A stretch of 64,000 nucleotides of DNA from Cytobacillus praedii. GTDB taxonomy: Bacteria; Bacillota; Bacilli; Bacillales; Cytobacillaceae. Below, one piece after another: positions 1 through 8,454 of this stretch; within the stretch, counting starts at the first letter, position 1; every line of letters starts with the position of its first letter. The notes beneath the pieces are model-generated. The model was given only the letters and a program-made list of their open reading frames with translations, did no database searches and was not told where the DNA came from. The DNA lies in contig NZ_LMBX01000011.1 of assembly GCF_001439605.1 (NCBI RefSeq), positions 375-64,374 on the forward strand. The letters run 5' to 3'. The position numbers were made by a program, and so were the translations under genes.

Positions 1-372
1 GCTCTTATTGAGTACAAAAAATTGCGGGAAAAGGCTGAAATGGTCCACAATCGCCCTTATTGGGTACAAAAAATAGAAGAAAAAGGCCGAACTGGTCCTC
101 AATCGCTCTTATTGAGTACAAAAATATGAGGGAAAAGGCCAAAAAGGTCCTCAATCGCTGTTATTGGGTACAAAAAAATGAGGGAAAAGGCCGAACTGGT
201 CCCCAATCGCCCTTATTGGGTACAAAAAACAGAAGAAAAAGGCCGAACTGGTCCCCAATCGCTCTTATTGAGTACAAAAAAATGAGAAAAAGGACCAAAT
301 TGGTCCACAATCGCTCTTATAAAGTACAAAAAATAGGAAAAAAGGCCGGAATGGTCCCAATCCCCCTATTGA
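1..372. repeat. 52-bp tandem repeat array (about 7 units)
   Basis: The segment around CGCTCTTATTGAGTACAAAA recurs at exactly 52-bp steps, with unit starts near 1, 53, 105, 157, 209, 261 and 313 and a decayed partial unit near 365. Each unit has a TTATTG(A/G)GTACAAAAAA half and a GAAAAAGGCCGAACTGGTCC half. The array may continue left of the window. Since 52 is not a multiple of 3, the open frame across it (60-407) cycles through frames and is not a believable gene. Function unknown. Confidence 0.9.
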
Positions 373-430
373 CGGCCAAAATCACACCAAAAGCACAAAA
401 CCAGTAGCCAACCGGCCCTAGGGGCAAACC

Positions 431-562
431 TTACTGCTCTGAATTCTGCCGCTTCGTCGGATGAATTGCTTTTTCTACTTCCTCAGCGGCGATTGTTTGA
501 CTTACTGTATCACTATTCGGCTTTCCTTTTTGGCTGAAACCCTTATCTCGTTTCTGGCTCAT
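431..562 (-). CDS. Hypothetical 43-aa hydrophilic peptide
   Basis: This small minus-strand frame starts ATG AGC CAG at 562, about 9 nt after an AAAGGGGG ribosome-binding site, and ends with TAA at 431. The 43-residue product begins MSQKRDKGFSQKGKP and ends TKRQNSEQ. It is very hydrophilic, with no cysteine, signal peptide or membrane segment. It lies 58 bp downstream of the HMG-CoA lyase gene on the same strand and could share its transcript. I do not recognise the family; the composition would suit a small spore or disordered protein, but that is a guess. The good ribosome-binding site and intact frame are the only support. Confidence 0.5.
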   Translation of the reverse strand: MSQKRDKGFSQKGKPNSDTVSQTIAAEEVEKAIHPTKRQNSEQ

Positions 563-620
563 ATGAACTGGCCCCCTTTAAATATGTTTCACCTAATAAG
601 ATGGATAAACAAGGGAGAGA

Positions 621-1538
621 TTATTCATTCTCTAAACGTTTTGTTGTTAAAAGCCGATAAAACGCACTTTCAATCGACCGAGACAAATGTGGCACGACGA
701 TCGAAATTGCCTCGACCAATTTCTCTAAATTTACATTTGTCTGAATCCCCATTCGCTCAAGCATGTTGACAACATCCTCTGTTGCTGCATTTCCTGCCGC
801 ACCAGGAGCAAATGGACACCCGCCAAGACCGCCGGCTGAAGTATCGAACCGGTCAATTCCGGCTTGCAAAGCAGCAAAGATATTTGTAAGGGCAAGGTTT
901 CTCGTATCATGGAAATGAGCAGTCAGTAACGTATCGGCAAAATCCCTCTTCAAGCTGCGGAACAAAGCAAAGGATTCATGTGGCGCAGCCATTCCGATCG
1001 TATCAGCCACACTCAGTTCATCAACACCGGCATCGACAAATTGCCGGCACAAGGACAAAGTATCTTCCGGCTCGATTTTTCCTTCATATGGACAATAAAA
1101 GGCTGTTGAAATACAAGCACGGACAAAATATCCTTTCTCCTTTAATTCACCAATAATCGGTATGAGCTCAGCCATGCTTTCCTGTGTAGATTTATTGATA
1201 TTCTTCCGGTTAAAGGTATTACTTACCCCAACGAAAACAGCAACAGCTTTGCAATTAGTCATATAGACTCTTTCAATTCCCTTTCGATTGGGAGCTAGAA
1301 CGATGTTGCGTGTTTCAGTATCAAGACAATCAGCGACAATTTCAGCAGCATCTCCCATTTGCGGAACCCATTTTGGCGAAACAAAAGAAGTAAGCTCCAT
1401 TTCTGTTAAGCCAGCACTTTTCAATCCCCTGATAAAATCCTTTTTAATCTCTGTGGGCACAAAAGCTTTTTCGTTTTGCAGCCCATCACGGGGACCGACT
1501 TCAATAATTGTTACTTTAGCAGGCAATTGCAGGGTCAT
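621..1538 (-). CDS. yngG: Hydroxymethylglutaryl-CoA lyase
   Basis: Cleaves 3-hydroxy-3-methylglutaryl-CoA to acetyl-CoA and acetoacetate, the last step of leucine breakdown, in the cytosol. The 305-aa product has the usual length and TIM-barrel signatures: RDGLQNE (residues 17-23), the metal-binding HFHDTR (208-213) and the signature loop GGLGGCPFAPGAAGN, whose catalytic cysteine is about residue 241. The ATG at 1538 follows GGAGAGG. It is divergent from a thiolase and CoA-transferase cluster that would handle the acetoacetate it makes, so the two units probably form one catabolic module. The remaining leucine-degradation genes (isovaleryl-CoA dehydrogenase, methylcrotonyl-CoA carboxylase) are not in the window. 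Confidence 0.95.
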   Translation of the reverse strand: MTLQLPAKVTIIEVGPRDGLQNEKAFVPTEIKKDFIRGLKSAGLTEMELTSFVSPKWVPQMGDAAEIVADCLDTETRNIVLAPNRKGIERVYMTNCKAVAVFVGVSNTFNRKNINKSTQESMAELIPIIGELKEKGYFVRACISTAFYCPYEGKIEPEDTLSLCRQFVDAGVDELSVADTIGMAAPHESFALFRSLKRDFADTLLTAHFHDTRNLALTNIFAALQAGIDRFDTSAGGLGGCPFAPGAAGNAATEDVVNMLERMGIQTNVNLEKLVEAISIVVPHLSRSIESAFYRLLTTKRLENE

Positions 1539-1652
1539 GTTTTCCTCTCCAGTCTCATAGTTTATAAGGGTAGAATGAAAAGCTATAAACGTTTTCCAAT
1601 ACCTAAGAATTTCTATAATCGGGTGCTGTGGATACCTCTGTATAGTGTTTGG

Positions 1653-1745
1653 TTTACGTTTAGCGCAAGCGGACTACCAGCGAGTTCATCAGCAAATCAA
1701 CAAGCTTTGTCTAAGGCTGATCAAGGTGCTTGGGCATTTGTTATT
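1653..1745 (+). repeat. Possible decayed family-B intergenic repeat
   Basis: The stretch opens TTAGCGCAAGCGGACT, like the left end of the family-B copy at 15361, and ends near AGGCTGATCAAGGTGCTTG, like the right end of the copy at 22556-22725. The middle is too diverged to align by eye. It sits in the 357-bp gap between the divergent HMG-CoA lyase and thiolase genes. I see no other gene in that gap. Confidence 0.35.
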
Positions 1746-1895
1746 TCAAACTGAGCGAGCGCTCTCCTATGCTCTTATTTTATTCAATTTGTTTTTTAAA
1801 AAGCAAGAATAATAGAAATTTTGACATAATAAAAGGAATTCTGCATTTTTTCTCGAAATAGTATCATTGAAACTGATTGTGAAAGGGTGGGAAAT

Positions 1896-3083
1896 ATGAC
1901 ACAAACAGAAGTGGTAATTGTAAGTGCTGTAAGAACAGCGATTGGCAGTTTTAATGGGAGTTTGAAGGACGTCTCAGCTCCTGAACTAGGGGCAGCAGCA
2001 ATTAAAAATGCACTTGAAAAAGCGGGTTTAAAACCTGAGCAAATAGACGAGGTTATTCTAGGAAATGTTTTGCAGGCAGGGCTTGGCCAGAACCCAGCAA
2101 GGCAAGCGGCACTTAAAGCAGAACTTCCTGTAAGCGTTTCCGCAATGACGATCAATAAAGTATGCGGTTCTGGATTAAAGGCAGTTCATTTGGCGACACA
2201 AGCGATTATAGCTGGAGACGCAGAGATCGTTGTAGCTGGCGGAATCGAAAATATGAGCCAAGCTCCATACATATTAAAAAATGCCCGCAACGGATTCAAA
2301 ATGGGTGATCAAAAGCTGATCGATACGATGACTTCTGATGGCTTAACATGTGTATTCAATGATTATCATATGGGCGTTACAGCAGAAAATCTTTGTGAAA
2401 AATATGAACTAACAAGAGAAGAACAGGATGAATTTGCTGCGGCGAGTCAAGAAAAAGCAGTAAATGCGATTGAAACAGGCAGATTTAAGGATGAGATTGT
2501 TCCGGTTGAAATCCCGCAAAGAAAAGGCGATCCAATCATCTTTGATACAGATGAATATCCGAAAAAAGGAACAACGGCAGAAAAGCTGGCAAAGCTAAGA
2601 CCCGCGTTTAAAAAAGACGGCAGTGTCACAGCTGGTAATGCATCGGGGATTAACGATGGTGCAGCAATCCTTGTTGTGATGAGCAGGAAAAAGGCAGATG
2701 AGCTGGGAATTAAGCCGCTTGTTACGATTAAAGGAAATGCGAGTGCTGGAGTAGATCCAAGCATTATGGGCATTGGCCCGGTTCAAGCTGTAAAAAAGGC
2801 GCTAGAAAAAGCATCTGTATCCATGGAAGAGCTGGAGCTGATTGAAGCGAATGAAGCGTTTGCAGCACAGTCGCTAGCTGTTGATAGAGAGCTTGCGTTT
2901 AACAAGGATATTCTTAATGTCAATGGTGGAGCAATTGCACTGGGTCATCCGATTGGTGCGAGCGGAGCCAGAATTCTTGTCACATTGATTCATGAAATGC
3001 AGAAGCGGCAGGCGAAAAAAGGTCTTGCCACCCTTTGCATCGGCGGAGGCCAAGGTGTTGCAACGGTAGTTGAACTGGTATAA
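1896..3083 (+). CDS. Acetyl-CoA C-acetyltransferase (thiolase)
   Basis: Reversible condensation or cleavage of acetoacetyl-CoA and acetyl-CoA. The 395-aa protein has the thiolase layout: nucleophilic cysteine in VCGSGLKA (about Cys90), NEAFA near the middle of the C-terminal half, [16 protein letters not shown] (catalytic His) and CIGGGQG near the end (second catalytic Cys). The ATG at 1896 is chosen because GAAAGGGTGG lies 5 nt upstream; an in-frame GTG at 1887 is inside that site. It heads the + strand cluster with the 3-oxoacid CoA-transferase subunits, which supports a role in acetoacetate use rather than long-chain beta-oxidation. A biosynthetic or reverse role cannot be excluded. Confidence 0.93.
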   Translation: MTQTEVVIVSAVRTAIGSFNGSLKDVSAPELGAAAIKNALEKAGLKPEQIDEVILGNVLQAGLGQNPARQAALKAELPVSVSAMTINKVCGSGLKAVHLATQAIIAGDAEIVVAGGIENMSQAPYILKNARNGFKMGDQKLIDTMTSDGLTCVFNDYHMGVTAENLCEKYELTREEQDEFAAASQEKAVNAIETGRFKDEIVPVEIPQRKGDPIIFDTDEYPKKGTTAEKLAKLRPAFKKDGSVTAGNASGINDGAAILVVMSRKKADELGIKPLVTIKGNASAGVDPSIMGIGPVQAVKKALEKASVSMEELELIEANEAFAAQSLAVDRELAFNKDILNVNGGAIALGHPIGASGARILVTLIHEMQKRQAKKGLATLCIGGGQGVATVVELV

Positions 3084-3138
3084 AAGGTTATCTATTCACA
3101 TAAATTACACGTTCTCGAAAAATGAGGGGGAGAATGAC

Positions 3139-3828
3139 ATGAAAACAATTTGTACTTCCTTTAATGAAGCAGTGAAGGATATTCATGATGGCGCTGTTTT
3201 AATGGTCGGCGGATTTGGTCTCTGCGGAATCCCGGAAAACTTAATCCTTGCATTAGTAGAAAAAGGTGTGAGAGATCTAACTGTTATTTCGAATAACTGT
3301 GGAGTGGATGATTGGGGTCTTGGACTGCTTTTGAAAAATAAGCAGATTAAGAAAATGGTAGGTTCATATGTTGGAGAAAATAAAGAGTTTGAAAGACAGG
3401 TTCTTTCAGGGGAGATTGAAGTGGAGCTCCTTCCACAGGGAACACTTGCCGAGAAAATCCGAGCAGGAGGAGCGGGAATTCCAGCATTTTATACACCTGC
3501 TGGAGTTGGTACTCCGATTGCTGAAGGGAAAGAGACAAAGTTTTTTAATGGAAAAGAGTATTTATTAGAAGAATCCCTGATCGCGGACTTCAGTTTAGTG
3601 AGAGCGTGGAAAGGCGATAAAATGGGAAATCTCGTCTATCATAAAACGGCAAGAAACTTTAACCCTATGATTGCTGCAGCAGGGAAAGTAACAATCGCTG
3701 AAGTAGAAAAGCTATATGAGATTGGTGAGCTTGATCCGAATGGGATTCATACACCAAGCATTTATGTGCAGTCTTTAATCGAAGGAAACCAGGAAAAACG
3801 AATTGAAAGACTGACAGTTCAAAAGTAA
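3139..3828 (+). CDS. scoA: 3-oxoacid CoA-transferase subunit A
   Basis: Alpha subunit of succinyl-CoA:3-ketoacid (or acetate:acetoacetate) CoA-transferase, which activates acetoacetate to acetoacetyl-CoA. The 229-aa protein has the family glycine-rich segment [11 protein letters not shown] (about residues 23-33) and [15 protein letters not shown] in the middle. The ATG at 3139 follows GAGGGGGAGAATGAC; an upstream TTG-initiated extension would overlap the thiolase end and has no homologous N-terminus. It is followed 26 bp later by subunit B. The CoA donor (succinyl-CoA, acetyl-CoA or butyryl-CoA) cannot be read from sequence; the product matches the B. subtilis ScoA type best. Confidence 0.92.
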   Translation: MKTICTSFNEAVKDIHDGAVLMVGGFGLCGIPENLILALVEKGVRDLTVISNNCGVDDWGLGLLLKNKQIKKMVGSYVGENKEFERQVLSGEIEVELLPQGTLAEKIRAGGAGIPAFYTPAGVGTPIAEGKETKFFNGKEYLLEESLIADFSLVRAWKGDKMGNLVYHKTARNFNPMIAAAGKVTIAEVEKLYEIGELDPNGIHTPSIYVQSLIEGNQEKRIERLTVQK

Positions 3829-3854
3829 AAAATGCTCGGAAGGAGACGCTGCAA

Positions 3855-4523
3855 ATGACGAATGATAAAGCTGCTGTTCGGGAAAAAATCGCTAGACGTG
3901 CTGAAAAAGAAATTGAAAATGGATTTTATGTGAATCTTGGGATTGGCATGCCAACACTAGTAGCTAATTATATTTCAGATAATAAAGAAGTGGTGCTGCA
4001 ATCAGAGAATGGCTTGCTTGGCATTGGTCCATATCCTACAAATGAAGAAGTGGATCCTGATCTAATTAATGCAGGGAAAGAGACGGTAACAGCAATTCCT
4101 GGATCTGCTTATTTTGATAGTGCTGAATCTTTTGCCATGATCCGCGGCGGACATGTAAATATTGCGATCCTTGGCGGGATGGAGGTCTCTGAAAATGGAG
4201 ATCTTGCAAACTGGATGATTCCTGGTAAAATGATTAAAGGAATGGGCGGCGCGATGGACCTCGTCCATGGAGCAAAGAAAATCATAGTTATCATGGATCA
4301 TACGAATAAAAATGGTGAGTCAAAAATTTTAAAAGAATGCACGCTGCCGTTAACTGGAAAAGCGGTTGTGAACCGCATCATTACGGAACGGGCTGTTGTT
4401 GATGTAACGGAGTCCGGCTTAAAGCTTGTCGAAGTAGCTAAGGGCTATACAATAGAAGAGGTCATTCAATCAACAGAAGCTGAATTGCAAGTAGATGAGA
4501 ACGTTCAGACAGACGCTTATTAA
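3855..4523 (+). CDS. scoB: 3-oxoacid CoA-transferase subunit B
   Basis: Beta subunit of the CoA-transferase, carrying the catalytic glutamate. The 222-aa product shows the active-site motif [11 protein letters not shown] with Glu about residue 51, and NLGIGMPT near residue 27. It ends with the usual [18 protein letters not shown] domain. The ATG at 3855 follows GGAAGGAGACGCTGCAA. It acts as a heteromer with the product of the gene 26 bp upstream. Together with the thiolase before it, the pair converts acetoacetate to two acetyl-CoA, consistent with the divergent HMG-CoA lyase supplying acetoacetate. Confidence 0.93.
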   Translation: MTNDKAAVREKIARRAEKEIENGFYVNLGIGMPTLVANYISDNKEVVLQSENGLLGIGPYPTNEEVDPDLINAGKETVTAIPGSAYFDSAESFAMIRGGHVNIAILGGMEVSENGDLANWMIPGKMIKGMGGAMDLVHGAKKIIVIMDHTNKNGESKILKECTLPLTGKAVVNRIITERAVVDVTESGLKLVEVAKGYTIEEVIQSTEAELQVDENVQTDAY

Positions 4524-4585
4524 TTGATTCCGAAAGAGTGCAGCTGTGAATGCTGTACTTTTCTTTATTAAGGAGGAGAGTGTAC

Positions 4586-4957
4586 ATGAGTTTTTCATTT
4601 AAAGGAATTGATCATATTCAATTAGCAGCCCAAGAAGGCTGTGAAGACCAGGCTAGAGTATTTTACGGAGAGATCCTTGGGCTTAAAGAAATTCCAAAAC
4701 CAGAAAATCTGCAAAAGCGTGGAGGATGCTGGTTTCAATGCGGAAACCAGGAAATTCACATCGGCATTCAAGAAGGCTTCGTGCCAGCCAAAAAGGCACA
4801 TCCAGGATTGGTAGTTGAGAATTTGGCGGAATTGAGGGAAAACCTGCTGAAGCATGAGATTATTATAAAGGAAGAACCGCCAATTGAGGGGAGAACCCGA
4901 TTTTTCGTTGATGATCCATTTGGGAATCGGATTGAGTTTCTCGAGTTTTTGAAATGA
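4586..4957 (+). CDS. VOC-family (glyoxalase-like) protein
   Basis: A 123-aa single-module vicinal-oxygen-chelate protein. The N-terminal strand FKGIDHIQLAA, the central EIHIGIQ and the C-terminal FFVDDPFGNRIEFLEF are the typical metal-site and fold elements (candidate ligands His10, the His in EIHIGI and Glu in RIEFLE). The ATG at 4586 sits 5 nt after AGGAGGAGAGTGT. It lies at the end of the acetoacetate cluster, 62 bp after scoB, and may be cotranscribed. Family members include glyoxalase I, dioxygenases and resistance proteins, so the substrate is unknown. Confidence 0.8.
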   Translation: MSFSFKGIDHIQLAAQEGCEDQARVFYGEILGLKEIPKPENLQKRGGCWFQCGNQEIHIGIQEGFVPAKKAHPGLVVENLAELRENLLKHEIIIKEEPPIEGRTRFFVDDPFGNRIEFLEFLK

Positions 4958-5001
4958 AAATGATATAATAAATTGTAAATTATTCATATGAGGGGATTTC
5001 A

Positions 5002-5247
5002 ATGAAAAAGAAAAAACAGCAGTCCCAACCAAAAAAGGATGATAAGCCAGTAACCCTTGGTGATATGCTTAACCAAGATTTAATGGCAAAACTAAAAGAT
5101 ACAAAGCAGCAATTAAAAGCGGCTGAAGATAAGAAAATGGAAGAAGAAGAGCAGCGCAAGAAAGAGGAAAGACGATTGCGCGAAAAGAACAAGAGCTTCG
5201 AAGAATTGCTTGGTGAAAGTAATTTGAACTGGAAGGAATTTAAATAA
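5002..5247 (+). CDS. yqkE: YqkE-like charged small protein
   Basis: An 81-aa, highly charged protein: a lysine/glutamine-rich start, then TLGDMLNQDLMAKLKDTK and a long Glu/Lys/Arg heptad-like helix, ending SNLNWKEFK. The body is probably a coiled coil. It matches the YqkE (DUF3886) family of Bacillus, of unknown function, and its place next to yqkF agrees with the B. subtilis order. The ATG at 5002 follows GAGGGGATTTCA. It is soluble and has no cysteine. A hairpin terminator follows at 5258. Confidence 0.8.
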   Translation: MKKKKQQSQPKKDDKPVTLGDMLNQDLMAKLKDTKQQLKAAEDKKMEEEEQRKKEERRLREKNKSFEELLGESNLNWKEFK

Positions 5248-5257
5248 AGCAGAAATG

Positions 5258-5295
5258 AAAAGACGCTTGGGGCGATAAGCTCAAGCGTCATTTTG
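5258..5295. terminator. Terminator after yqkE
   Basis: GACGCTTG pairs with CAAGCGTC across a 12-nt loop, flanked by AAAA on the left and TTTTG on the right. It sits between the convergent genes yqkE and yqkF but is closer to yqkE. Confidence 0.75.
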
Positions 5296-5386
5296 TTTAT
5301 TGCGGATGCAAGAATCCTCGCAACGGGAACAAAATATTCTAAGTGAGGCATCAATAGCACGTAGATGACCGAATAGCTTAACTTAC

Positions 5387-5419
5387 AATCAGTGTGGATG
5401 GAAGAACCCCCCACTGATT
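5387..5419. repeat. Imperfect inverted repeat between yqkE and yqkF
   Basis: AATCAGTG (5387-5394) pairs perfectly with CACTGATT (5412-5419), with extra G/C pairing in the loop (GTGG against CCCCC). It lies just beyond the yqkF stop codon and could serve as that minus-strand gene's terminator, though there is no T-run. It might also be a short dispersed repeat; no second copy was seen in this window. Confidence 0.45.
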
Positions 5420-5430
5420 GAAGGTTCACT

Positions 5431-6345
5431 TTAAAATCGATGCTCTTCATATTTTTTTGCTTTTGTAATCGATTGAATAAGTGAAAGTTCATCTTCTGAG
5501 AGCGGGTTGGTTCGGACTGCCTTTGCATTTTCTCTAATCTGCTCTGCCTTGCTTGCCCCTGCCACAACTGAGGAAACGGAAGGCTGGGCCAAATTAAACT
5601 GGAGGGCAATTTCCGGCATTGTTCGGGAATCGGCAAACTTTTCTCTCAGTAAAGGTAAAATCGTGTTTAATTCTTTGCGGCTATAGTTAAGAAAGCCTGG
5701 TTCGGAGGCTTTCTCAAGCATCCTATTGCTTAATAAACCCTTTGCCAGCGGCCCTCTAGTAACAACGCTAATGTTATTTTCCTGCAGTAGCGGGATTGCC
5801 TGCTCCTCGGGACGGCGATCTAATATACTGTATTGCATCATGACAGAGACAATGCTGGACTTTTTCGCGTATTCCTGTATGACATTGGGACGAATGGACG
5901 AAATGCCATAATAGCGGATAAGACCATCAGCTTTTAGCTCTTCGAATGCTTCAATTGTTTCGTCAATTGGATCCTCGATTGTCCCGCCATGAAGCTGGTA
6001 TAAATCAATATAGTCTGTACCGAGTCTTGTTAAACTGTTTTTAACGGCTTCTTTTATATATCGTTTGGAAGGGTCCCATCGCCAGCCATTCTTATCTTCA
6101 CTCCACCGGTTACCAGCCTTTGTAGCGATAATGACTTTATCTCTTACATGCTTTAATGCTTGCCCGACAATTTGCTCATTTTCACCAAAATCGTAAAGGT
6201 CTGCTGTATCAAAATAATTAATTCCTTCATCTAGTGCTGTCTCAATGAGTTCCTGCGCCTTTTTTTGATCAGTACCAAGGGACATGCACCCTAACCCAAG
6301 CTCACTCACATATAAATCTGAATTTCCTACTTGTCTTTTCTTCAT
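5431..6345 (-). CDS. yqkF: Aldo/keto reductase YqkF
   Basis: NAD(P)H-dependent aldo/keto reductase, 304 aa, cytosolic TIM barrel. It shows GLGCMSLGTD near the N-terminus, the family motif YFDTADLYDFGENE containing the catalytic Asp and Tyr, a conserved Lys in KVIIATKAG, and the cofactor-side His in YQLHGG. The C-terminal region (SVVAGASKAEQIRENAKA) carries the usual phosphate-binding loop. The substrate is not evident. The start at 6345 is MKKRQVGNSDLYVSELGLG, directly on the family's N-terminus. It sits between yqkE and mciZ as in B. subtilis. Confidence 0.9.
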   Translation of the reverse strand: MKKRQVGNSDLYVSELGLGCMSLGTDQKKAQELIETALDEGINYFDTADLYDFGENEQIVGQALKHVRDKVIIATKAGNRWSEDKNGWRWDPSKRYIKEAVKNSLTRLGTDYIDLYQLHGGTIEDPIDETIEAFEELKADGLIRYYGISSIRPNVIQEYAKKSSIVSVMMQYSILDRRPEEQAIPLLQENNISVVTRGPLAKGLLSNRMLEKASEPGFLNYSRKELNTILPLLREKFADSRTMPEIALQFNLAQPSVSSVVAGASKAEQIRENAKAVRTNPLSEDELSLIQSITKAKKYEEHRF

Positions 6346-6433
6346 TTGACATCCTCGTTTTTCTTTTCTTTCTATTGTATAAAATAATTGAAGCTAACCG
6401 CAATGAAAGTGAATAGGCAAATAAAGATGGGAT

Positions 6434-6473
6434 TTCTACAATATAATCATTTTTTCATAATTATATTGTAGAA
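6434..6473. repeat. Perfect AT-rich inverted repeat upstream of yqkF
   Basis: TTCTACAATATAAT (6434-6447) is matched exactly by ATTATATTGTAGAA (6460-6473), with a 12-nt loop containing six T residues. It lies between the end of mciZ and the start of yqkF, both on the minus strand. It could terminate mciZ or be an operator for yqkF; there is no long T-run on the minus side, so a simple terminator is not certain. Confidence 0.7.
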
Positions 6474-6521
6474 CTTGCCATTAAAAATAATAATCTTTTG
6501 AAAATAAGGGAGCTAATCTAC

Positions 6522-6662
6522 TTAACTTCTGTTGTTTTTTGTAGAGGAATAAACCCAATCCTTTAACAAATAATAATCCTTGCTGTATTCTTTTAATTTC
6601 GCTCTAATTTCCCATGCTTTTCCGACGAGTGTAATGCCTTTCTCATGAACATATATTTTCAT
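6522..6662 (-). CDS. mciZ: MciZ, mother-cell inhibitor of FtsZ
   Basis: A 46-aa product with the core VGKAWEIRAKLKEYSKDY followed by LLKDWVYS, which corresponds closely to the B. subtilis MciZ peptide (about 40 aa) as I recall it. MciZ binds FtsZ and blocks protofilament growth in the mother cell during sporulation. The ATG at 6662 follows GGAGGAGCAGGTC and the TAA is at 6522. The location between yqkF and nudF is the same as in B. subtilis. A sigma-E-like -10 (CATACATA) lies about 30 nt upstream of the start on the minus strand, but the -35 is poor. The C-terminus is a few residues longer than in B. subtilis. Confidence 0.88.
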   Translation of the reverse strand: MKIYVHEKGITLVGKAWEIRAKLKEYSKDYYLLKDWVYSSTKNNRS

Positions 6663-6738
6663 GACCTGCTCCTCCAATTAAAGTATGATAATATGTATGA
6701 GAAAACATAATCGGAATAGAACAGGAGTGGCCGCAAAT

Positions 6739-7290
6739 ATGAGTCGCCTAGAAGAAAAGACGTTACATACAGAGAAGATTTTTACCGGTAAGGTGATTAG
6801 CCTTCAAGTGGAGGATGTAGAATTGCCAAACGGAAACGTCTCAAAACGTGAGATCATCAAGCATCCAGGTGCTGTAGCGATTCTAGCGTTAACAGATGAT
6901 GATAAAATTGTCATGGTCGAGCAGTACCGTAAAGCACTAGAAAAGACAATCATCGAGATACCTGCAGGAAAGCTTGAGCATGGTGAAGACCCAGTAACTT
7001 GTGCTAAAAGGGAATTAGAGGAAGAAACAGGATATGATTGCAAAACAATGGAGTGGCTTATCTCCTTTTATACATCGCCAGGTTTTGCCGATGAAATTGT
7101 TCATTTATATATAGCAAAAGGATTGGAGAAAAAGGAAAATGCCGCATCCCCTGATGAGGATGAATTTGTCAATTTGATGGAGATCACATTAGAAGAAGCG
7201 CAAGCATACCTGAAAGAACAAAGAATATATGATGCAAAAACTGCATATGCTGTTCAATTTTTGCAATTACAAAAGGCGTTGAAGAAGTAA
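6739..7290 (+). CDS. nudF: ADP-ribose pyrophosphatase (Nudix hydrolase)
   Basis: Hydrolyses ADP-ribose to AMP and ribose-5-phosphate, a housekeeping function. The 183-aa protein has a complete Nudix box from Gly77 to Tyr99 (GKLEHGEDP through RELEEETGY) with the metal-binding glutamates intact, and the ADPRase-type SFYTSPGFADE loop after it. The ATG at 6739 follows ACAGGAGTGGCCGCAAAT; an earlier in-frame start at 6685 lacks a ribosome-binding site. The stop codon abuts the start of the next gene with no gap, so nudF and yqxK are one operon. Confidence 0.93.
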   Translation: MSRLEEKTLHTEKIFTGKVISLQVEDVELPNGNVSKREIIKHPGAVAILALTDDDKIVMVEQYRKALEKTIIEIPAGKLEHGEDPVTCAKRELEEETGYDCKTMEWLISFYTSPGFADEIVHLYIAKGLEKKENAASPDEDEFVNLMEITLEEAQAYLKEQRIYDAKTAYAVQFLQLQKALKK

Positions 7291-8454
7291 ATGAAGAATT
7301 ATTATTCTGATCTGCATATTCATATCGGAAGAACACGATCTGGAAAACCAGTGAAAATTACAGGGGCAAAATCCTTAACCTTTACGAATATTATTGAACA
7401 TGCAAGAAATGAAAAAGGCCTGAATATTATCGGAATTATTGATTGCCATTCACCAGAGGTGATCGTGGAAATCTCAGAGCTAATGGAAACGGGTGATGTG
7501 ACGGAGCATCCTGATGGCGGCTTACAGTACGGGGACTTAACGATTATCCCAGGGTCAGAGCTGGAAATATATGATGAGAACTGTCACGGTCCCATTCATG
7601 TTCTTGCATACTTTCCTACTTTATCAATCATGCGTGAATTTTCAATGTGGCTATCGAATCATTTGAAAAACATCACACTTAGCTCACAAAGAATTTATGT
7701 TTCAGGCAGGGAGCTCCAGCTAAAAGTAAAAGAGCTTGGCGGATTATTTATACCAGCCCATGTATTTACCCCATTTAAAAGCCTGTTCGGAAAAGGTGTT
7801 CAAAAAACATTAACAGAAGTGTTTGATAAGAACCTGATTGATGGAATCGAGCTCGGTTTAAGTGCTGATACTGCGATGGCAGATCAAATAAAAGAACTGC
7901 ATGACTATTCATTTGTGACGAATTCTGATGCTCATTCTTTAAAGAAGATTGCTAGAGAGTACCATGTTCTTCAAATGGAAGCACCAACCTTTAATGAACT
8001 TGAAAAGGCATTGCATCAAATCGATGGAAGAAAAGTAAAAGCTAATTATGGCCTTGATCCACTCCTCGGAAAGTATCATCAGACTGTGTGCTCTCAGTGC
8101 TTTACCCCGTTTAATCCAGAAAAGGGAGAATGCAGCAATTGCGGGAGTTCCAAGTTTATTAAAGGTGTTGCAGATCGAATTACTGAACTGAAAACTGCAA
8201 GTGCTTCACCTGTTCATCGACCTCCATATATCCATCAAGTGCCGCTTGAATTCATTCCAGGGCTTGGACCAAAAATGCTGGAGAAGCTTCTTGACCATTT
8301 TGGAACAGAAATGGCGATCTTGCATGAAGTTCCTTTAGAAAAATTGGAACAGATCATTCCAGTGAAAACAGCAGAAATGATTGTCAAGGCACGAGAAGGA
8401 AAACTAAGTTTGTCTGCTGGCGGCGGAGGTAAATACGGGAAAATTGCAGATTAA
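7291..8454 (+). CDS. yqxK: Endonuclease Q family protein (PHP domain, zinc ribbon, HhH)
   Basis: The 387-aa protein starts with a PHP phosphoesterase motif (YYSDLHIHIGRT), continues with metal-site elements (IIDCHSPEV, IPAHVFTP, TNSDAHS), then a four-cysteine zinc ribbon (CSQC about residue 267 and CSNCG), and ends with helix-hairpin-helix segments (FIPGLGPKMLEKLLDHFG). This architecture matches endonuclease Q, known in Thermococcales and some Bacillus to nick DNA 5' of deaminated bases. It starts on the base after the nudF stop, so translation is coupled. The B. subtilis orthologue is yqxK at the same locus. The repair role is inferred from the family. Confidence 0.85.
   Translation: MKNYYSDLHIHIGRTRSGKPVKITGAKSLTFTNIIEHARNEKGLNIIGIIDCHSPEVIVEISELMETGDVTEHPDGGLQYGDLTIIPGSELEIYDENCHGPIHVLAYFPTLSIMREFSMWLSNHLKNITLSSQRIYVSGRELQLKVKELGGLFIPAHVFTPFKSLFGKGVQKTLTEVFDKNLIDGIELGLSADTAMADQIKELHDYSFVTNSDAHSLKKIAREYHVLQMEAPTFNELEKALHQIDGRKVKANYGLDPLLGKYHQTVCSQCFTPFNPEKGECSNCGSSKFIKGVADRITELKTASASPVHRPPYIHQVPLEFIPGLGPKMLEKLLDHFGTEMAILHEVPLEKLEQIIPVKTAEMIVKAREGKLSLSAGGGGKYGKIAD

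Noticed and set aside
1-372. CRISPR array
   Set aside because: The whole 52-bp unit is repeated, without unique spacers, and there are no cas genes.
60-407. 115-aa open frame across the first repeats
   Set aside because: It runs through a 52-bp tandem array whose period is not a multiple of three, so it reads the repeat in changing frames; no ribosome-binding site.
461-769. 102-aa plus-strand frame
   Set aside because: It lies opposite the 43-aa peptide and the end of HMG-CoA lyase, has no ribosome-binding site and has no recognisable domain.
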